Source: an uncultured Rikenellaceae bacterium (GTDB lineage: Bacteria > Bacteroidota > Bacteroidia > Bacteroidales > Rikenellaceae). Taken from it: a stretch of 64,000 nucleotides of DNA. The notes beneath the pieces were generated by a model that did no database searches, was not told where the DNA came from, and worked only from the letters and a program-made list of their open reading frames with translations. This document shows positions 7,480 to 15,713 of the stretch, one piece after another. The stretch is from the NCBI GenBank assembly GCA_944321925.1, contig CALUND010000001.1, forward strand, positions 62,001 through 126,000, given 5' to 3'. Position 1 is the stretch's first letter. Each line of letters begins with the position of its first letter. The translations under genes and the position numbers were made by a program.

Positions 7480-9309
7480 TTAGGAGAGTTGTTGCATCTC
7501 AATCAGGCGGGCATAGATTCCGTGGAGGGCCATCAGTTCGGCATGGGTTCCCTGTTCAGCGATGCGGCCGTGGTCGATTACGATGATTCGGTCGGCGCCG
7601 TGGATCGTGCTCAGCCGGTGGGCAATTACCAGCGAGGTTCTGCCTTCGAGCAGCGAGGTGAGGGCCTCCTGAACCAGTTTTTCGCTCTCCGTATCGAGCG
7701 CCGAGGTCGCCTCGTCGAGGATCAGGATGGCCGGATTCTTCAATACGGCACGGGCGATGCTGAGCCGTTGCCGTTGGCCTCCCGAGAGTTTCATGCCGCG
7801 ATCGCCGATGTTCGTCTCGTAGCCATTTTCCGTCTCGAGAATAAACCCGTCGGCATTGGCTATTTTGGCAGCGTTCTCCACCTCGGCACGGGATGCCCTG
7901 TCGTTACCGAGCCGGATGTTGTTTTCGATCGTGTCGTTGAAAAGCACGGTCTCCTGTGAGACGATACCCATCTGGCTACGCAGACTTTCGAGCGTGTAGT
8001 CGCGGATGTCGCGGCCGTCGATCAGGATCTCTCCCTGTGTGACATCGTAGAAACGGGGGATGAGGTCGGAAAGCGTCGATTTTCCGCCGCCCGAGGGTCC
8101 TACGAGGGCTACCGTCTCCCCTTTCCGCACGGTGAAGCTGACGCCGTCGATCACTTCGCGCCCTGCATCGTAGGCAAAATGTACATTGCGGAATTCGATC
8201 GCCTGCGAAAATGACTCGAGTCGTACGGCATCCGGTTTTTCGGGGACCTGGGTACGGGTATCGAGCAGTCCCAGTACCCGTTCGCCGGCTGCGATGCCCT
8301 GGTTGATGTTGCTGAAAGCATCGGTGAACGACCGCATGGGCCGTGTGATTTGGGTAAAGACGCCGATGTAGGCCAGGAATCCGCCCACGTCGAGCGAACC
8401 GTCGATTACCAGATAGCCGCCGAAGACGAGCAATCCGCCGGCTGCAGCGATGCCGAGGAATTCGCTCATGGGGGAGGCGAGCTGTTGGCGACGGGCGATC
8501 TGACGGGAGATGTGCGAGTAGCGATCGTTGATGGAGTGGAACTTGCGACGGAAATAGCCTTCGGCATTGTAGCCTTTCACGACCTTCATGCCGGTGAGCG
8601 ATTCATCGAGGGCGGTAGTCATGTCGCCGAAAGTCTCTTGGGCCTCTTGAGCCGAGCGGCGCAACCGTTTGACGATCGTGCCGATAATGAGGGCCACGAC
8701 AGGGAGATAGATAACCGAAAAGGCAGTCAGTTTCCACGAGATGACCACCATGAAGAGCAGGTAGCCCAGAATGAGGAACGGCTCCCGAAAAGCAACCTGC
8801 AACGTGTTGGTAATGCAGAACTGTACCACCTGTACGTCGCTCGTGATTTTGGAGATGATATCGCCTTTACGCTCGTTGCCGAAGAATCCGACGTTCAGAC
8901 CGATCACATTGTCGTACACGGCGTTACGCAATTTGCACAGCGTGTTGATCTTCATGTTTTCGATGGTACGCTGTCCGAGATAGCGGAAAAGGTTGCTCAG
9001 GAAGGCCGACGTAACGACGAAAACCGCCAACAGGATCAGCACACTCATCACGTTGTATTGTCCGCCGTAGATGAGATAGAGCAGGTAGTTTACCGTACCA
9101 TAGAGAAATTCCGTGTTGAGAGCGAACGGAGGCATGGAGGTAACCTGTTCCAAAACGGCATTTTTATCGAACAGCGTGTTGACGATCGGAACGATCATCA
9201 CGAAATTGAACGTGTTGAACAGCGCATAGAAAAGCGTGTAAAAGAAGTAGGGAATGGCGTACTTCTCGATCGGCTTGGCGAATCGCAACAACCTCCAGTA
9301 GGTATTCAT
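7480..9309 (-). CDS. ABC exporter, fused permease and ATPase (MsbA-like)
   Basis: 609-aa half-transporter. The N-terminal membrane domain (about 1-330, six helices; it starts MNTYWRLLRFAKP) is followed by the nucleotide-binding domain with Walker A GPSGGGKST (about residue 403), signature LSGGQRQRLSIARA (about 505), Walker B ILILDEATSALD (about 525) and the H-loop IAHRLST. It would work as a homodimer in the inner membrane, probably exporting lipid or lipid-linked substrates as MsbA does; the substrate is not proven by sequence. The longer open frame to 9474 would start upstream of the predicted promoter at 9337-9344, so 9309 is the start. Single-gene unit. Confidence 0.9.
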   Translation of the reverse strand: MNTYWRLLRFAKPIEKYAIPYFFYTLFYALFNTFNFVMIVPIVNTLFDKNAVLEQVTSMPPFALNTEFLYGTVNYLLYLIYGGQYNVMSVLILLAVFVVTSAFLSNLFRYLGQRTIENMKINTLCKLRNAVYDNVIGLNVGFFGNERKGDIISKITSDVQVVQFCITNTLQVAFREPFLILGYLLFMVVISWKLTAFSVIYLPVVALIIGTIVKRLRRSAQEAQETFGDMTTALDESLTGMKVVKGYNAEGYFRRKFHSINDRYSHISRQIARRQQLASPMSEFLGIAAAGGLLVFGGYLVIDGSLDVGGFLAYIGVFTQITRPMRSFTDAFSNINQGIAAGERVLGLLDTRTQVPEKPDAVRLESFSQAIEFRNVHFAYDAGREVIDGVSFTVRKGETVALVGPSGGGKSTLSDLIPRFYDVTQGEILIDGRDIRDYTLESLRSQMGIVSQETVLFNDTIENNIRLGNDRASRAEVENAAKIANADGFILETENGYETNIGDRGMKLSGGQRQRLSIARAVLKNPAILILDEATSALDTESEKLVQEALTSLLEGRTSLVIAHRLSTIHGADRIIVIDHGRIAEQGTHAELMALHGIYARLIEMQQLS

Positions 9310-9336
9310 TCGAACGGTTTCAATAGGTTGACCGTG

Positions 9337-9344
9337 CAAAGATA
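9337..9344 (-). promoter_or_regulatory. -7 box for the ABC exporter
   Basis: Minus strand reads TATCTTTG with a T-rich, TTTTTG-containing element about 19 nt further upstream; predicted leader about 25 nt. Confidence 0.6.
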
Positions 9345-9668
9345 GTGTAAGGCGCGTGCAAAAACAAGCCGTATCACGCCGAAGAAAATGGGGCGGTTTT
9401 TGCGACGGCGAAGAATATCTTCGCCGATTGAATCTTCTCGATGGATCGGTGAAATTTTCGTTCGCAAGAGGCAAAGGGGAAAATTTTCACTATATTTACA
9501 GAATATAGGAGGCGGTTCGGCATAGTCAAATTTGGAAAACCGTGTTTTCCATTTGCCTCTGCCCTCACCTTTCACTATATTTGCCACAATTTTAAAGGGC
9601 AAGACCGTCCGCGGATTTCGATCCGGACACTGAACCCGAAAACGAACAGACAGAGTCAATAAAAATTT
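9345..9668. other. Intergenic region with trpS leader
   Basis: No supportable gene. It contains a repeated TTTCACTATATTT (about 9486 and 9571, the second being part of the trpS promoter) and, inside the trpS leader, a short hairpin at 9607-9628 with a TTCG tetraloop. Confidence 0.5.
9576..9583 (+). promoter_or_regulatory. trpS promoter (-7 box; -33 TTTG at 9552-9555)
   Basis: TATATTTG with a TTTG element 20 nt upstream: a textbook Bacteroidota promoter. Leader about 80 nt. Confidence 0.7.
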
Positions 9669-10658
9669 ATGGAAACCGTATTGAGCGGCATCCGGTCGAC
9701 CGGACAGCTCCATTTGGGCAACTATTTCGGAGCCCTGAAAAATTTTATCAAGATGCAGCACGAAGCCCGCTGTTTCTTCTTCATTGCCGATTACCACTCG
9801 CTGACCACCCATCCCGATCCGACGATCCTGCACGGCAACGTGAAGAGCGTGCTTTCGGAATATTTGGCAGCCGGACTCGATCCCGAGGTGGCGACCATTT
9901 ATATTCAGAGCGATGTGCCGGAGGTGACCGAGCTGTCGTTGCTCCTCAGCATGCACGCCTATGTGGGTGAGCTGGAGCGGACCGCCTCTTTCAAGGACAA
10001 GATCCGTAAACAGCCCCAAAACGTCAATGCCGGATTGCTTTGTTATCCGGTGCTGATGGCCGCCGATATTCTGCTCCATCGCGCCGACAAAGTCCCCGTA
10101 GGAAAGGACCAGGAGCAACATCTCGAAATGACTCGCCTCTATGCGAGACGGTTCAACTCCTTCTACGGTGTGGACTACTTCCCGGAGAGCCAGCCCTATA
10201 ATTTCGGGCAGGAGTTGGTCAAGATCCCGGGACTCGACGGAAGCGGCAAGATGGGTAAGAGTGAGGGGAACGGCGTGTTCCTCTCCGATTCGGACGAGGC
10301 GATTCGCAAAAAAGTGATGCGTGCCGTAACCGATTCCGGTCCTGCGGCTCCAGGGCAGCCCATGAGCGAACCGGTCCGCAACCTGTTCACGATCATGAAA
10401 GCGGTCTCCCAACCCGATACGCTTGAGTTCTTCAAGGGGTGCTACGATCGGTGCGAGATTCGTTACGGAGATATGAAAAAACAGCTCGCCGAGGATATCA
10501 TCGCTGTGGTTCGTCCGATTCGGGAGCGGATCGAGGCGATACAGGCCGACGACAAATACCTCCATGAAGTCGTTACGGCCGGTGCAGAGAAAGCGCGTGC
10601 CAGTGCCCGAAAAACGCTTGCCGAGGTGCGGGAGATCATGGGCATTCACAAATTCTGA
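9669..10658 (+). CDS. trpS: Tryptophan--tRNA ligase
   Basis: 329-aa class I aminoacyl-tRNA synthetase that charges tRNA-Trp with tryptophan in the cytosol. The HIGH-type motif HLGNYFGAL follows the GIRSTGQ segment near residues 7-23, and the KMSKS-type loop is KMGKSEGN near residue 194. Length and motif order match bacterial TrpRS, so it should be functional. The CLC transporter gene begins 25 nt downstream and probably shares the transcript. Confidence 0.95.
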   Translation: METVLSGIRSTGQLHLGNYFGALKNFIKMQHEARCFFFIADYHSLTTHPDPTILHGNVKSVLSEYLAAGLDPEVATIYIQSDVPEVTELSLLLSMHAYVGELERTASFKDKIRKQPQNVNAGLLCYPVLMAADILLHRADKVPVGKDQEQHLEMTRLYARRFNSFYGVDYFPESQPYNFGQELVKIPGLDGSGKMGKSEGNGVFLSDSDEAIRKKVMRAVTDSGPAAPGQPMSEPVRNLFTIMKAVSQPDTLEFFKGCYDRCEIRYGDMKKQLAEDIIAVVRPIRERIEAIQADDKYLHEVVTAGAEKARASARKTLAEVREIMGIHKF

Positions 10659-10683
10659 CAACACTTTTCCGACCGATCGGGCC

Positions 10684-12465
10684 ATGCCGAGATTGCGACG
10701 ATACGAGGTGATTTACCGTTGGTTCCTGTCTCTCACCAAACGGATGACAGACAGGCAGATGATGATGGTGCTCGCCTGCATCGTCGGACTGGTGGCCGGA
10801 TTCGGAACCTACGTCTTCGAACTGCTGCTCTACTGGATCAAACAGGGTCTGGTGAGTTGGTTCCAGGTGGATCAGGCGAGTCTGCTCTTTCTCATCTATC
10901 CGGCCATCGGTATCGTGATCGTGTCGCTGTTCGTGCGTTACGTGGTGAAGGACAACATCTCGGAAGGGGTGACGCGTGTCCTGTACGCCATGTCGAAAAA
11001 CAACTCCCTTATCCGCGGACACAATTGCTGGACCTCGATCGTTGGCGGTGCCACGACCATCGGATTCGGTGGATCGGTCGGTCCGGAGGCCCCCATCGTG
11101 CTGACCGGAGCTGCCATCGGGTCGAATGTGGGGCGGTTGGCCCGTCTCAACTACAAACAGACCACCCTGCTGCTCTGTTGCGGCGCGGGAGCCGCCTTGG
11201 CCGCCATTTTCAAGGCTCCGATCGCGGGATTGGTTTTCGTACTGGAGATCCTGATGCTCGACATCACGGCCAGCTCGGTCGTTCCGCTGCTCATCGCCAC
11301 GCTTTCGGCCACTACGCTCGCTTTTTCGCTGCGGGGTTTCGACCCGATCATTGCCGTGACGGTACCCGATGCCTTCCAGTTTCAGAACATCCCGCTCTAT
11401 ATTTTGCTCGGAGTCATCTGTGGATTCGTCTCCTACTACTTCACTACGGTCAATTCGGCCGTCGGACGGATGTTTTCCCGAATCAAAAAGATTCACACGC
11501 GATGGATCGTGGGCGGCATCGTGATCGGAGTCTTGATTTTCGTCTTCCCGCCGCTTTATGGCGAAGGCTACGAGTCGTTCATTTCGCTGATGCACGGCGA
11601 TGTCGATCCGTTGTTCGACAATTCGCTGTTTTACGACTATCGCCATATCTGGTGGGTGGTGGTGCTCTATTTGTTGGCGATACTTTTCTTTAAAGTGATT
11701 GCCATGGCCTCCACCAATGCCGCCGGAGGGGTGGGAGGAACGTTTGCCCCGTCCATGTTCGTCGGAGCCTATGCGGGGGCGAGCATGGCATTCCTGTGCA
11801 ATGCACTGTTCGCCACAGATCTGCCGATCGTATCGTTCACGCTGGTCGGTATGGCGGGCGTGATGGCCGGTGTGATGAAGGCTCCGTTGACCTCCATCTT
11901 CCTCATCGCCGAACTTTCGAACGGTTACGGACTTTTCATCCCGTTGATGATCGTGACGGCCATTTCGTTCGTGATCGACTACTACCTCGATCCCGATTCG
12001 ATTTACACCAAACAGCTTCGCCAACGTGGCGAACTGCTCACCCACAACAAAGACCAGTCGGTCTTCGTCTTCCTGCATCTGGATCAGCTGATGGAGACCG
12101 ATTTCCTGAAGATCGACGAACGTTTCACGCTGGGCGACCTGGTCGGAATCATCGCCAAGGCGCGTCGCAACATCTTTCCGGTGGTCGATGAAGAGGATTA
12201 CCTGCTGGGGGTCGTGCAGTTGGACGATCTGCGCAGAGACATGTTCGATCGCTCGAAATACGGCAATTCGATCATGAACTACATGATCCAGCCGCCCGAC
12301 CGCATTCTGCTGAACGAACAGGTCCAAAGCGTGATGGAAAAATTCGAGGAGGATAAGACCTGGATGCTGCCTGTCGTGGATAAGGAGGGGCGCTATCAGG
12401 GGTTCATCTCCAAATCGCGAATCTTGGCCGCCTATCGCGAACAACTGGTGGAGATCAGTCAGTAG
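10684..12465 (+). CDS. CLC-family chloride channel/transporter with CBS domains
   Basis: 593-aa inner-membrane protein: about 10-12 hydrophobic segments to residue 440, then a cytosolic pair of CBS domains (about 460-590). The anion-selectivity motif reads GSVGPEAP (130-137), whereas E. coli ClC-ec1 has GREGP; the gating Glu is replaced by Val132, with a Glu after the Pro instead. GVGGTFAPS is the second conserved filter segment. The function is chloride (or other halide) permeation; loss of the gating Glu argues against ordinary Cl-/H+ antiport. The start at 10684, 25 nt after trpS, is preferred over in-frame codons inside trpS. Confidence 0.9.
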   Translation: MPRLRRYEVIYRWFLSLTKRMTDRQMMMVLACIVGLVAGFGTYVFELLLYWIKQGLVSWFQVDQASLLFLIYPAIGIVIVSLFVRYVVKDNISEGVTRVLYAMSKNNSLIRGHNCWTSIVGGATTIGFGGSVGPEAPIVLTGAAIGSNVGRLARLNYKQTTLLLCCGAGAALAAIFKAPIAGLVFVLEILMLDITASSVVPLLIATLSATTLAFSLRGFDPIIAVTVPDAFQFQNIPLYILLGVICGFVSYYFTTVNSAVGRMFSRIKKIHTRWIVGGIVIGVLIFVFPPLYGEGYESFISLMHGDVDPLFDNSLFYDYRHIWWVVVLYLLAILFFKVIAMASTNAAGGVGGTFAPSMFVGAYAGASMAFLCNALFATDLPIVSFTLVGMAGVMAGVMKAPLTSIFLIAELSNGYGLFIPLMIVTAISFVIDYYLDPDSIYTKQLRQRGELLTHNKDQSVFVFLHLDQLMETDFLKIDERFTLGDLVGIIAKARRNIFPVVDEEDYLLGVVQLDDLRRDMFDRSKYGNSIMNYMIQPPDRILLNEQVQSVMEKFEEDKTWMLPVVDKEGRYQGFISKSRILAAYREQLVEISQ

Positions 12466-12593
12466 GGGAAATCGTCTCCACCTCGGTTGTTCCGATTTTC
12501 GGATATCGGAGCGATTCAGCAGTACGTATGGTTCGAAAGTAGCTGCGCCCTCTATGCATCCAGTGCGTTCGGTCTGGAAGGGTGCGTGCCCCG

Positions 12594-13037
12594 CTATGCG
12601 TCCCGACGCCAGATAATTTTCTTCCCGAAACCCAATCGGTTGTCGGTCAGTTTGATGAAATCCGGCTCAAAAGTCCATAGCGTGAGGTCTGCCATCCGCG
12701 CGCAGGGGAAACGTGCCACGTATTTGTTTCTCAGGAGTTGCCGTTCGTTCTCCTCCTCGACCCGATGCACCTTGCCGGTGAGCTGAGCCCCCTGCAACCG
12801 ATAGATGGCAGAGGATTCAAGGACTATCGAGGCTGCTGCCAACGGATTTTCGAGAACTTCGACCGCATGTCGGGTCGCCGGATCGGAGGCGAAAACGAAG
12901 AGATTCCGTTCGGGCAGATAAAGATAAAACAGATGAGTGCAATAGGGTCCGGCCGCTGTCGTTGTGGCCAGGGTCATTACGTGATGTCGTGCGATAAAGC
13001 GCACGATCCTATCGTTCGGCAGAGGCATCGGCCACAA
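12594..13037 (-). CDS. YhbP/UPF0306-like pyridoxamine-phosphate-oxidase-fold protein
   Basis: 147-aa protein of the split-barrel flavin-binding superfamily. The C-terminal block TDNRLGFGKKIIWRR closely resembles E. coli YhbP (UPF0306), and the N-terminal HHVMTLATT plus the central YRLQGAQLTGKVHRVEE fit the same family. The biochemical role of YhbP is not established; an FMN- or heme-binding cytosolic protein is plausible. It overlaps the end of the upstream M23 gene by 20-29 nt depending on whether ATG 13037 or 13028 is used, so the two are probably co-transcribed. The 128 nt between it and the CLC gene (12466-12593) holds nothing recognisable. Confidence 0.8.
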   Translation of the reverse strand: MWPMPLPNDRIVRFIARHHVMTLATTTAAGPYCTHLFYLYLPERNLFVFASDPATRHAVEVLENPLAAASIVLESSAIYRLQGAQLTGKVHRVEEENERQLLRNKYVARFPCARMADLTLWTFEPDFIKLTDNRLGFGKKIIWRRDA

Positions 13038-14313
13038 GGGGCTGGTTGGGCTGGGCCGGAATCGAATCGAGCTGCACGATACGTTCCTCGGCAGGGAGCG
13101 TTCCCTCCAATTCGGCGATGATCCGCTCTTTCACAAAGTCGAAGGCGGCTCGATTCTCTGCGGAGATCGGTTCGGCAGGTTCCGACGGAGCTTTCAGCGG
13201 ATCGATAGGGGTATTCCCTCTCCAGAGCCGGAAATCGAGGTGAGGCCCCGTGGAGGCCCCGGTGCTGCCCACATAGCCGATGACCTGTCCCTGCGACACA
13301 TGGCTGCCTACCGAGATCCCTTTCGCATAGCCCCGCAGATGCATGTAGCCTGTAGTCAGGTTGCGGGCATGTTTGATTTTGATGGTGTTGCCACCTCCGC
13401 CGCTCCACCCCTTGAAGGTAATCACGCCGTCCGCTACGGCATAGACGGGCGTTCCCGAAGGCGCTGCATAGTCGACACCGGTGTGGGGTCGATAGACGCG
13501 ATAGATCGGGTGGAGGCGCGAATGGGTGAAACGCGAACTGATGCGCGTGTATTTCAACGGGGCTTTTAGCAGGTTTTTGCGCAAGCTGTTTCCGTTTTCG
13601 TCCCAGTAGGTTATTTTCCCGTTCTGTTTGAAGGGAATCGCATAATAATCCTTGCCGGCATGATGAAATATGGCGCCCCAGATACGGCCCGGCCCGATGC
13701 GGAGCGTATCGACGTACTGCTGGTCGAAGATGACCCGGAAGCCATCGCCTTTTTGAATCCCGAAGAAGTCGACGCTCCAGGCATAAATCTCCTCCAGTTC
13801 GACGGCAAGTGCAGGCGGCAGTCCGCTGTCAACGACACAGTTCCAGAGCGAAGAACTGATGACGGCATCGGCAATCAGTCGCTCCTTGCGGATCTCCTTT
13901 TGCCCCTCGGAGACCACGATCGAGTCGCCTTCGAGCGTAAAGACCACATAATCCGTCAGGCTCTTTTCGTAGACGAGGTGGGTGAGTTTCCGGACGGAGT
14001 CGCCCTCCAGAAAGGCCGTATAGCGATTCCCGGCCCGAACGGTCCGTACATCGAATATCCCTTCGCATGCACGACATATCTGGTCCACCGTTCCGGCGCC
14101 GATGCCGAACTCTCCGAAGACGCCTCCGAGGGTTTGTCCACGTCCGATTTCGCCCTCTGCAAGGGTGTAGTTTTCATATTCGATGCCGTAGAGTGTGGGT
14201 TTCTCCATCTCCTCTGCAGCCTCATCATCGGCTCCGGAGCGTCCGCAGGCTCCCATGAGCAGTGTTGTGAGGCCGGCAACGATCCATTTCGATAAATTAC
14301 GACCTGTTCCCAT
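13009..14313 (-). CDS. M23-family peptidoglycan peptidase lipoprotein
   Basis: 434-aa lipoprotein (signal MGTGRNLSKWIVAGLTTLLM, lipobox GAC with Cys23) with a LysM-free N-terminal region resembling the substrate-covering domain of long M23 proteins (about 40-250) and a LytM/M23 zinc domain (about 255-375). Zinc-site residues His277 and Asp281 (RPHTGVDYAAP) and His325 are present. The last motif is GPHLDF (357-361), Asp360 where classic LytM has the second His of HxH. It probably trims peptidoglycan or regulates other hydrolases in the periplasm. The -7 box at 14319-14326 leaves almost no leader. Confidence 0.85.
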   Translation of the reverse strand: MGTGRNLSKWIVAGLTTLLMGACGRSGADDEAAEEMEKPTLYGIEYENYTLAEGEIGRGQTLGGVFGEFGIGAGTVDQICRACEGIFDVRTVRAGNRYTAFLEGDSVRKLTHLVYEKSLTDYVVFTLEGDSIVVSEGQKEIRKERLIADAVISSSLWNCVVDSGLPPALAVELEEIYAWSVDFFGIQKGDGFRVIFDQQYVDTLRIGPGRIWGAIFHHAGKDYYAIPFKQNGKITYWDENGNSLRKNLLKAPLKYTRISSRFTHSRLHPIYRVYRPHTGVDYAAPSGTPVYAVADGVITFKGWSGGGGNTIKIKHARNLTTGYMHLRGYAKGISVGSHVSQGQVIGYVGSTGASTGPHLDFRLWRGNTPIDPLKAPSEPAEPISAENRAAFDFVKERIIAELEGTLPAEERIVQLDSIPAQPNQPLVADASAER

Positions 14314-14318
14314 GTCTG

Positions 14319-14326
14319 CAAATATA
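14319..14326 (-). promoter_or_regulatory. -7 box for M23 gene (near-leaderless)
   Basis: Minus strand reads TATATTTG and ends 6 nt before the start codon at 14313; the transcript would begin at or within a couple of bases of the ATG. Confidence 0.55.
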
Positions 14327-14489
14327 CGGTTTATTTGCCGAATTTATTTCATCCCGACGAGGACATTTTTCCGCTGCCCGGGATGTTTTTTTCATCCGCA
14401 TGCGAATAACGGCAGACAGGAATCGCCGTTGCGGAAAACGGCGAACCAAAGAGAGTGTCCCGGGGCGTTGGAAAATCGACAGAAAAGAA

Positions 14490-14497
14490 TATCTTTG
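14490..14497 (+). promoter_or_regulatory. -7 box for the gene at 14530
   Basis: TATCTTTG, with TTG at 14468-14470 about 20 nt upstream. It supports the ATG at 14530 rather than an upstream in-frame codon at 14455. Confidence 0.6.
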
Positions 14498-14529
14498 TAA
14501 AAAGCAACGATCACCCAAACAACAATCCA

Positions 14530-15348
14530 ATGAAAAGAATAGGAATTATCACCGCATTGCTCCTCTGCGTCTCCATGGTTGCGTTGGGACAAAATGGGAA
14601 AAAGGCAGGGAAAAATTTGTTGAAGACGCTCTACGGGTTGCAGCACGTCGGAGATGCCCGTTGGCTCAGTGTCTACGACAGCATCGCTCATCGTGCAGTC
14701 GACCAACTGCTGGCGGAGAACCGGGGGAACAAGATTTTCGCTGGGAAAGAGTGGTTTTGTTACGAGCTGGATAATAAGAAAGAGTGGCATGCCATATTCG
14801 GACGTTACGAGAACGATCGGATGAATGTGGCGGCACACTATCGGATCGATTCGCTGCATGGTATTCAGCTGGTGGTGGACCCGATCGATTCGGCTCTGTT
14901 CGATACGTATGCCCGCGCGTTGCTTACGGCCAGCAAACGTTTCGAAAAGACAAAGAAAACCTCCGGGCTTCAGTTTCAACACTACATCAAGCGGGAACCG
15001 GACGGACAATTCAAGGTTTGGTATCTCCTCTCGGATCAGGCCAATGGGCTTGCCGTCTACGGAGAGGAGTTCGTTTATACGATCAGTGCCGACGGAACCC
15101 GGGTGACCCAAAACGACAGCTATTGCCAGCAAGTGCGTTATTTTGATGAAAAGGTTCGGCAAGATACTTCGATACAATTCGTGTTACAGTATCCCTCCGT
15201 AAAGTATCCGACGGTCGGAGGAGTTTTCTTCCTCTATAAATATTCCCGGATTATCCCCAAATGCATGCTCGAAACAAAAGAAGTGCAGATTTCGTTGCAA
15301 AAACTGCCTGGAGGGAAAGTCCAGGTCAATTATAACATCAACCCGTAA
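14530..15348 (+). CDS. Exported protein of unknown function
   Basis: 272-aa protein with signal peptide MKRIGIITALLLCVSMVALGQ and no lipobox. The mature part is mixed alpha/beta with repeated aromatic-rich stretches (FCYELDNKKEWHAIFGRYEN; HYIKREPDGQFKVWYLLSD) and no motif I recognise; the pattern of a secretion signal, then a helical region, then beta strands suggests a periplasmic or surface protein. It is a single-gene unit bounded by its own promoter (14490-14497) and terminator (15366-15402). I make no functional assignment. Confidence 0.7.
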   Translation: MKRIGIITALLLCVSMVALGQNGKKAGKNLLKTLYGLQHVGDARWLSVYDSIAHRAVDQLLAENRGNKIFAGKEWFCYELDNKKEWHAIFGRYENDRMNVAAHYRIDSLHGIQLVVDPIDSALFDTYARALLTASKRFEKTKKTSGLQFQHYIKREPDGQFKVWYLLSDQANGLAVYGEEFVYTISADGTRVTQNDSYCQQVRYFDEKVRQDTSIQFVLQYPSVKYPTVGGVFFLYKYSRIIPKCMLETKEVQISLQKLPGGKVQVNYNINP

Positions 15349-15365
15349 ATGTTCGGTTGATAAAG

Positions 15366-15402
15366 AAAAGGGGAGTGCCATCTCTGGCTTCTCCCCTTTT
15401 TT
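15366..15402 (+). terminator. Rho-independent terminator
   Basis: AAAAGGGGAG (15366-15375) pairs with CTCCCCTTTT (15391-15400), extended by an imperfect inner stem, followed by a T run. Confidence 0.85.
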
Positions 15403-15713
15403 CAGGATTCGGTCCCGGTTGTTTTGGAAATCTCGGATGAGGAATCGGTGATCTCCTGCCTCCCGCCGATTCAAACGCCCTCTGCGGAAAAAACCGGTAA
15501 CCCGATTATTATTCGAATGATCTGACAAATCGTTTGAAACAAGGGCCCTTCGCCTCCTTGTTTCTGTTTTTATGCAGGGAATCGGATATTTAAAGCCGAT
15601 CGTTACCCGAGATATGTTGCGAAAAGGCTTGCTTGTCGGTTTGTAAATAGCCATTCGTGTGCGGTAAGTTCCGGAAAGAATTCCCAAACATATCAGCGCG
15701 GAAAACCCTCTCG
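15403..15713. other. Intergenic region beside the phage-like island
   Basis: No supportable gene. A second hairpin (15536-15571) is annotated separately; the remainder shows no coding or repeat structure. Confidence 0.5.
15536..15571 (+). terminator. Hairpin with T tract
   Basis: GAAACAAGG (15536-15544) pairs with CCTTGTTTC (15556-15564) and is followed by TGTTTTT on the plus strand. It could also block read-through from the terminase gene on the minus strand. Confidence 0.6.

Noticed and set aside
10636..12444. 600-codon antisense open frame across the CLC gene
   Set aside because: Low-complexity His/Asp/Arg-rich translation without promoter or family features; CLC on the other strand is unambiguous.
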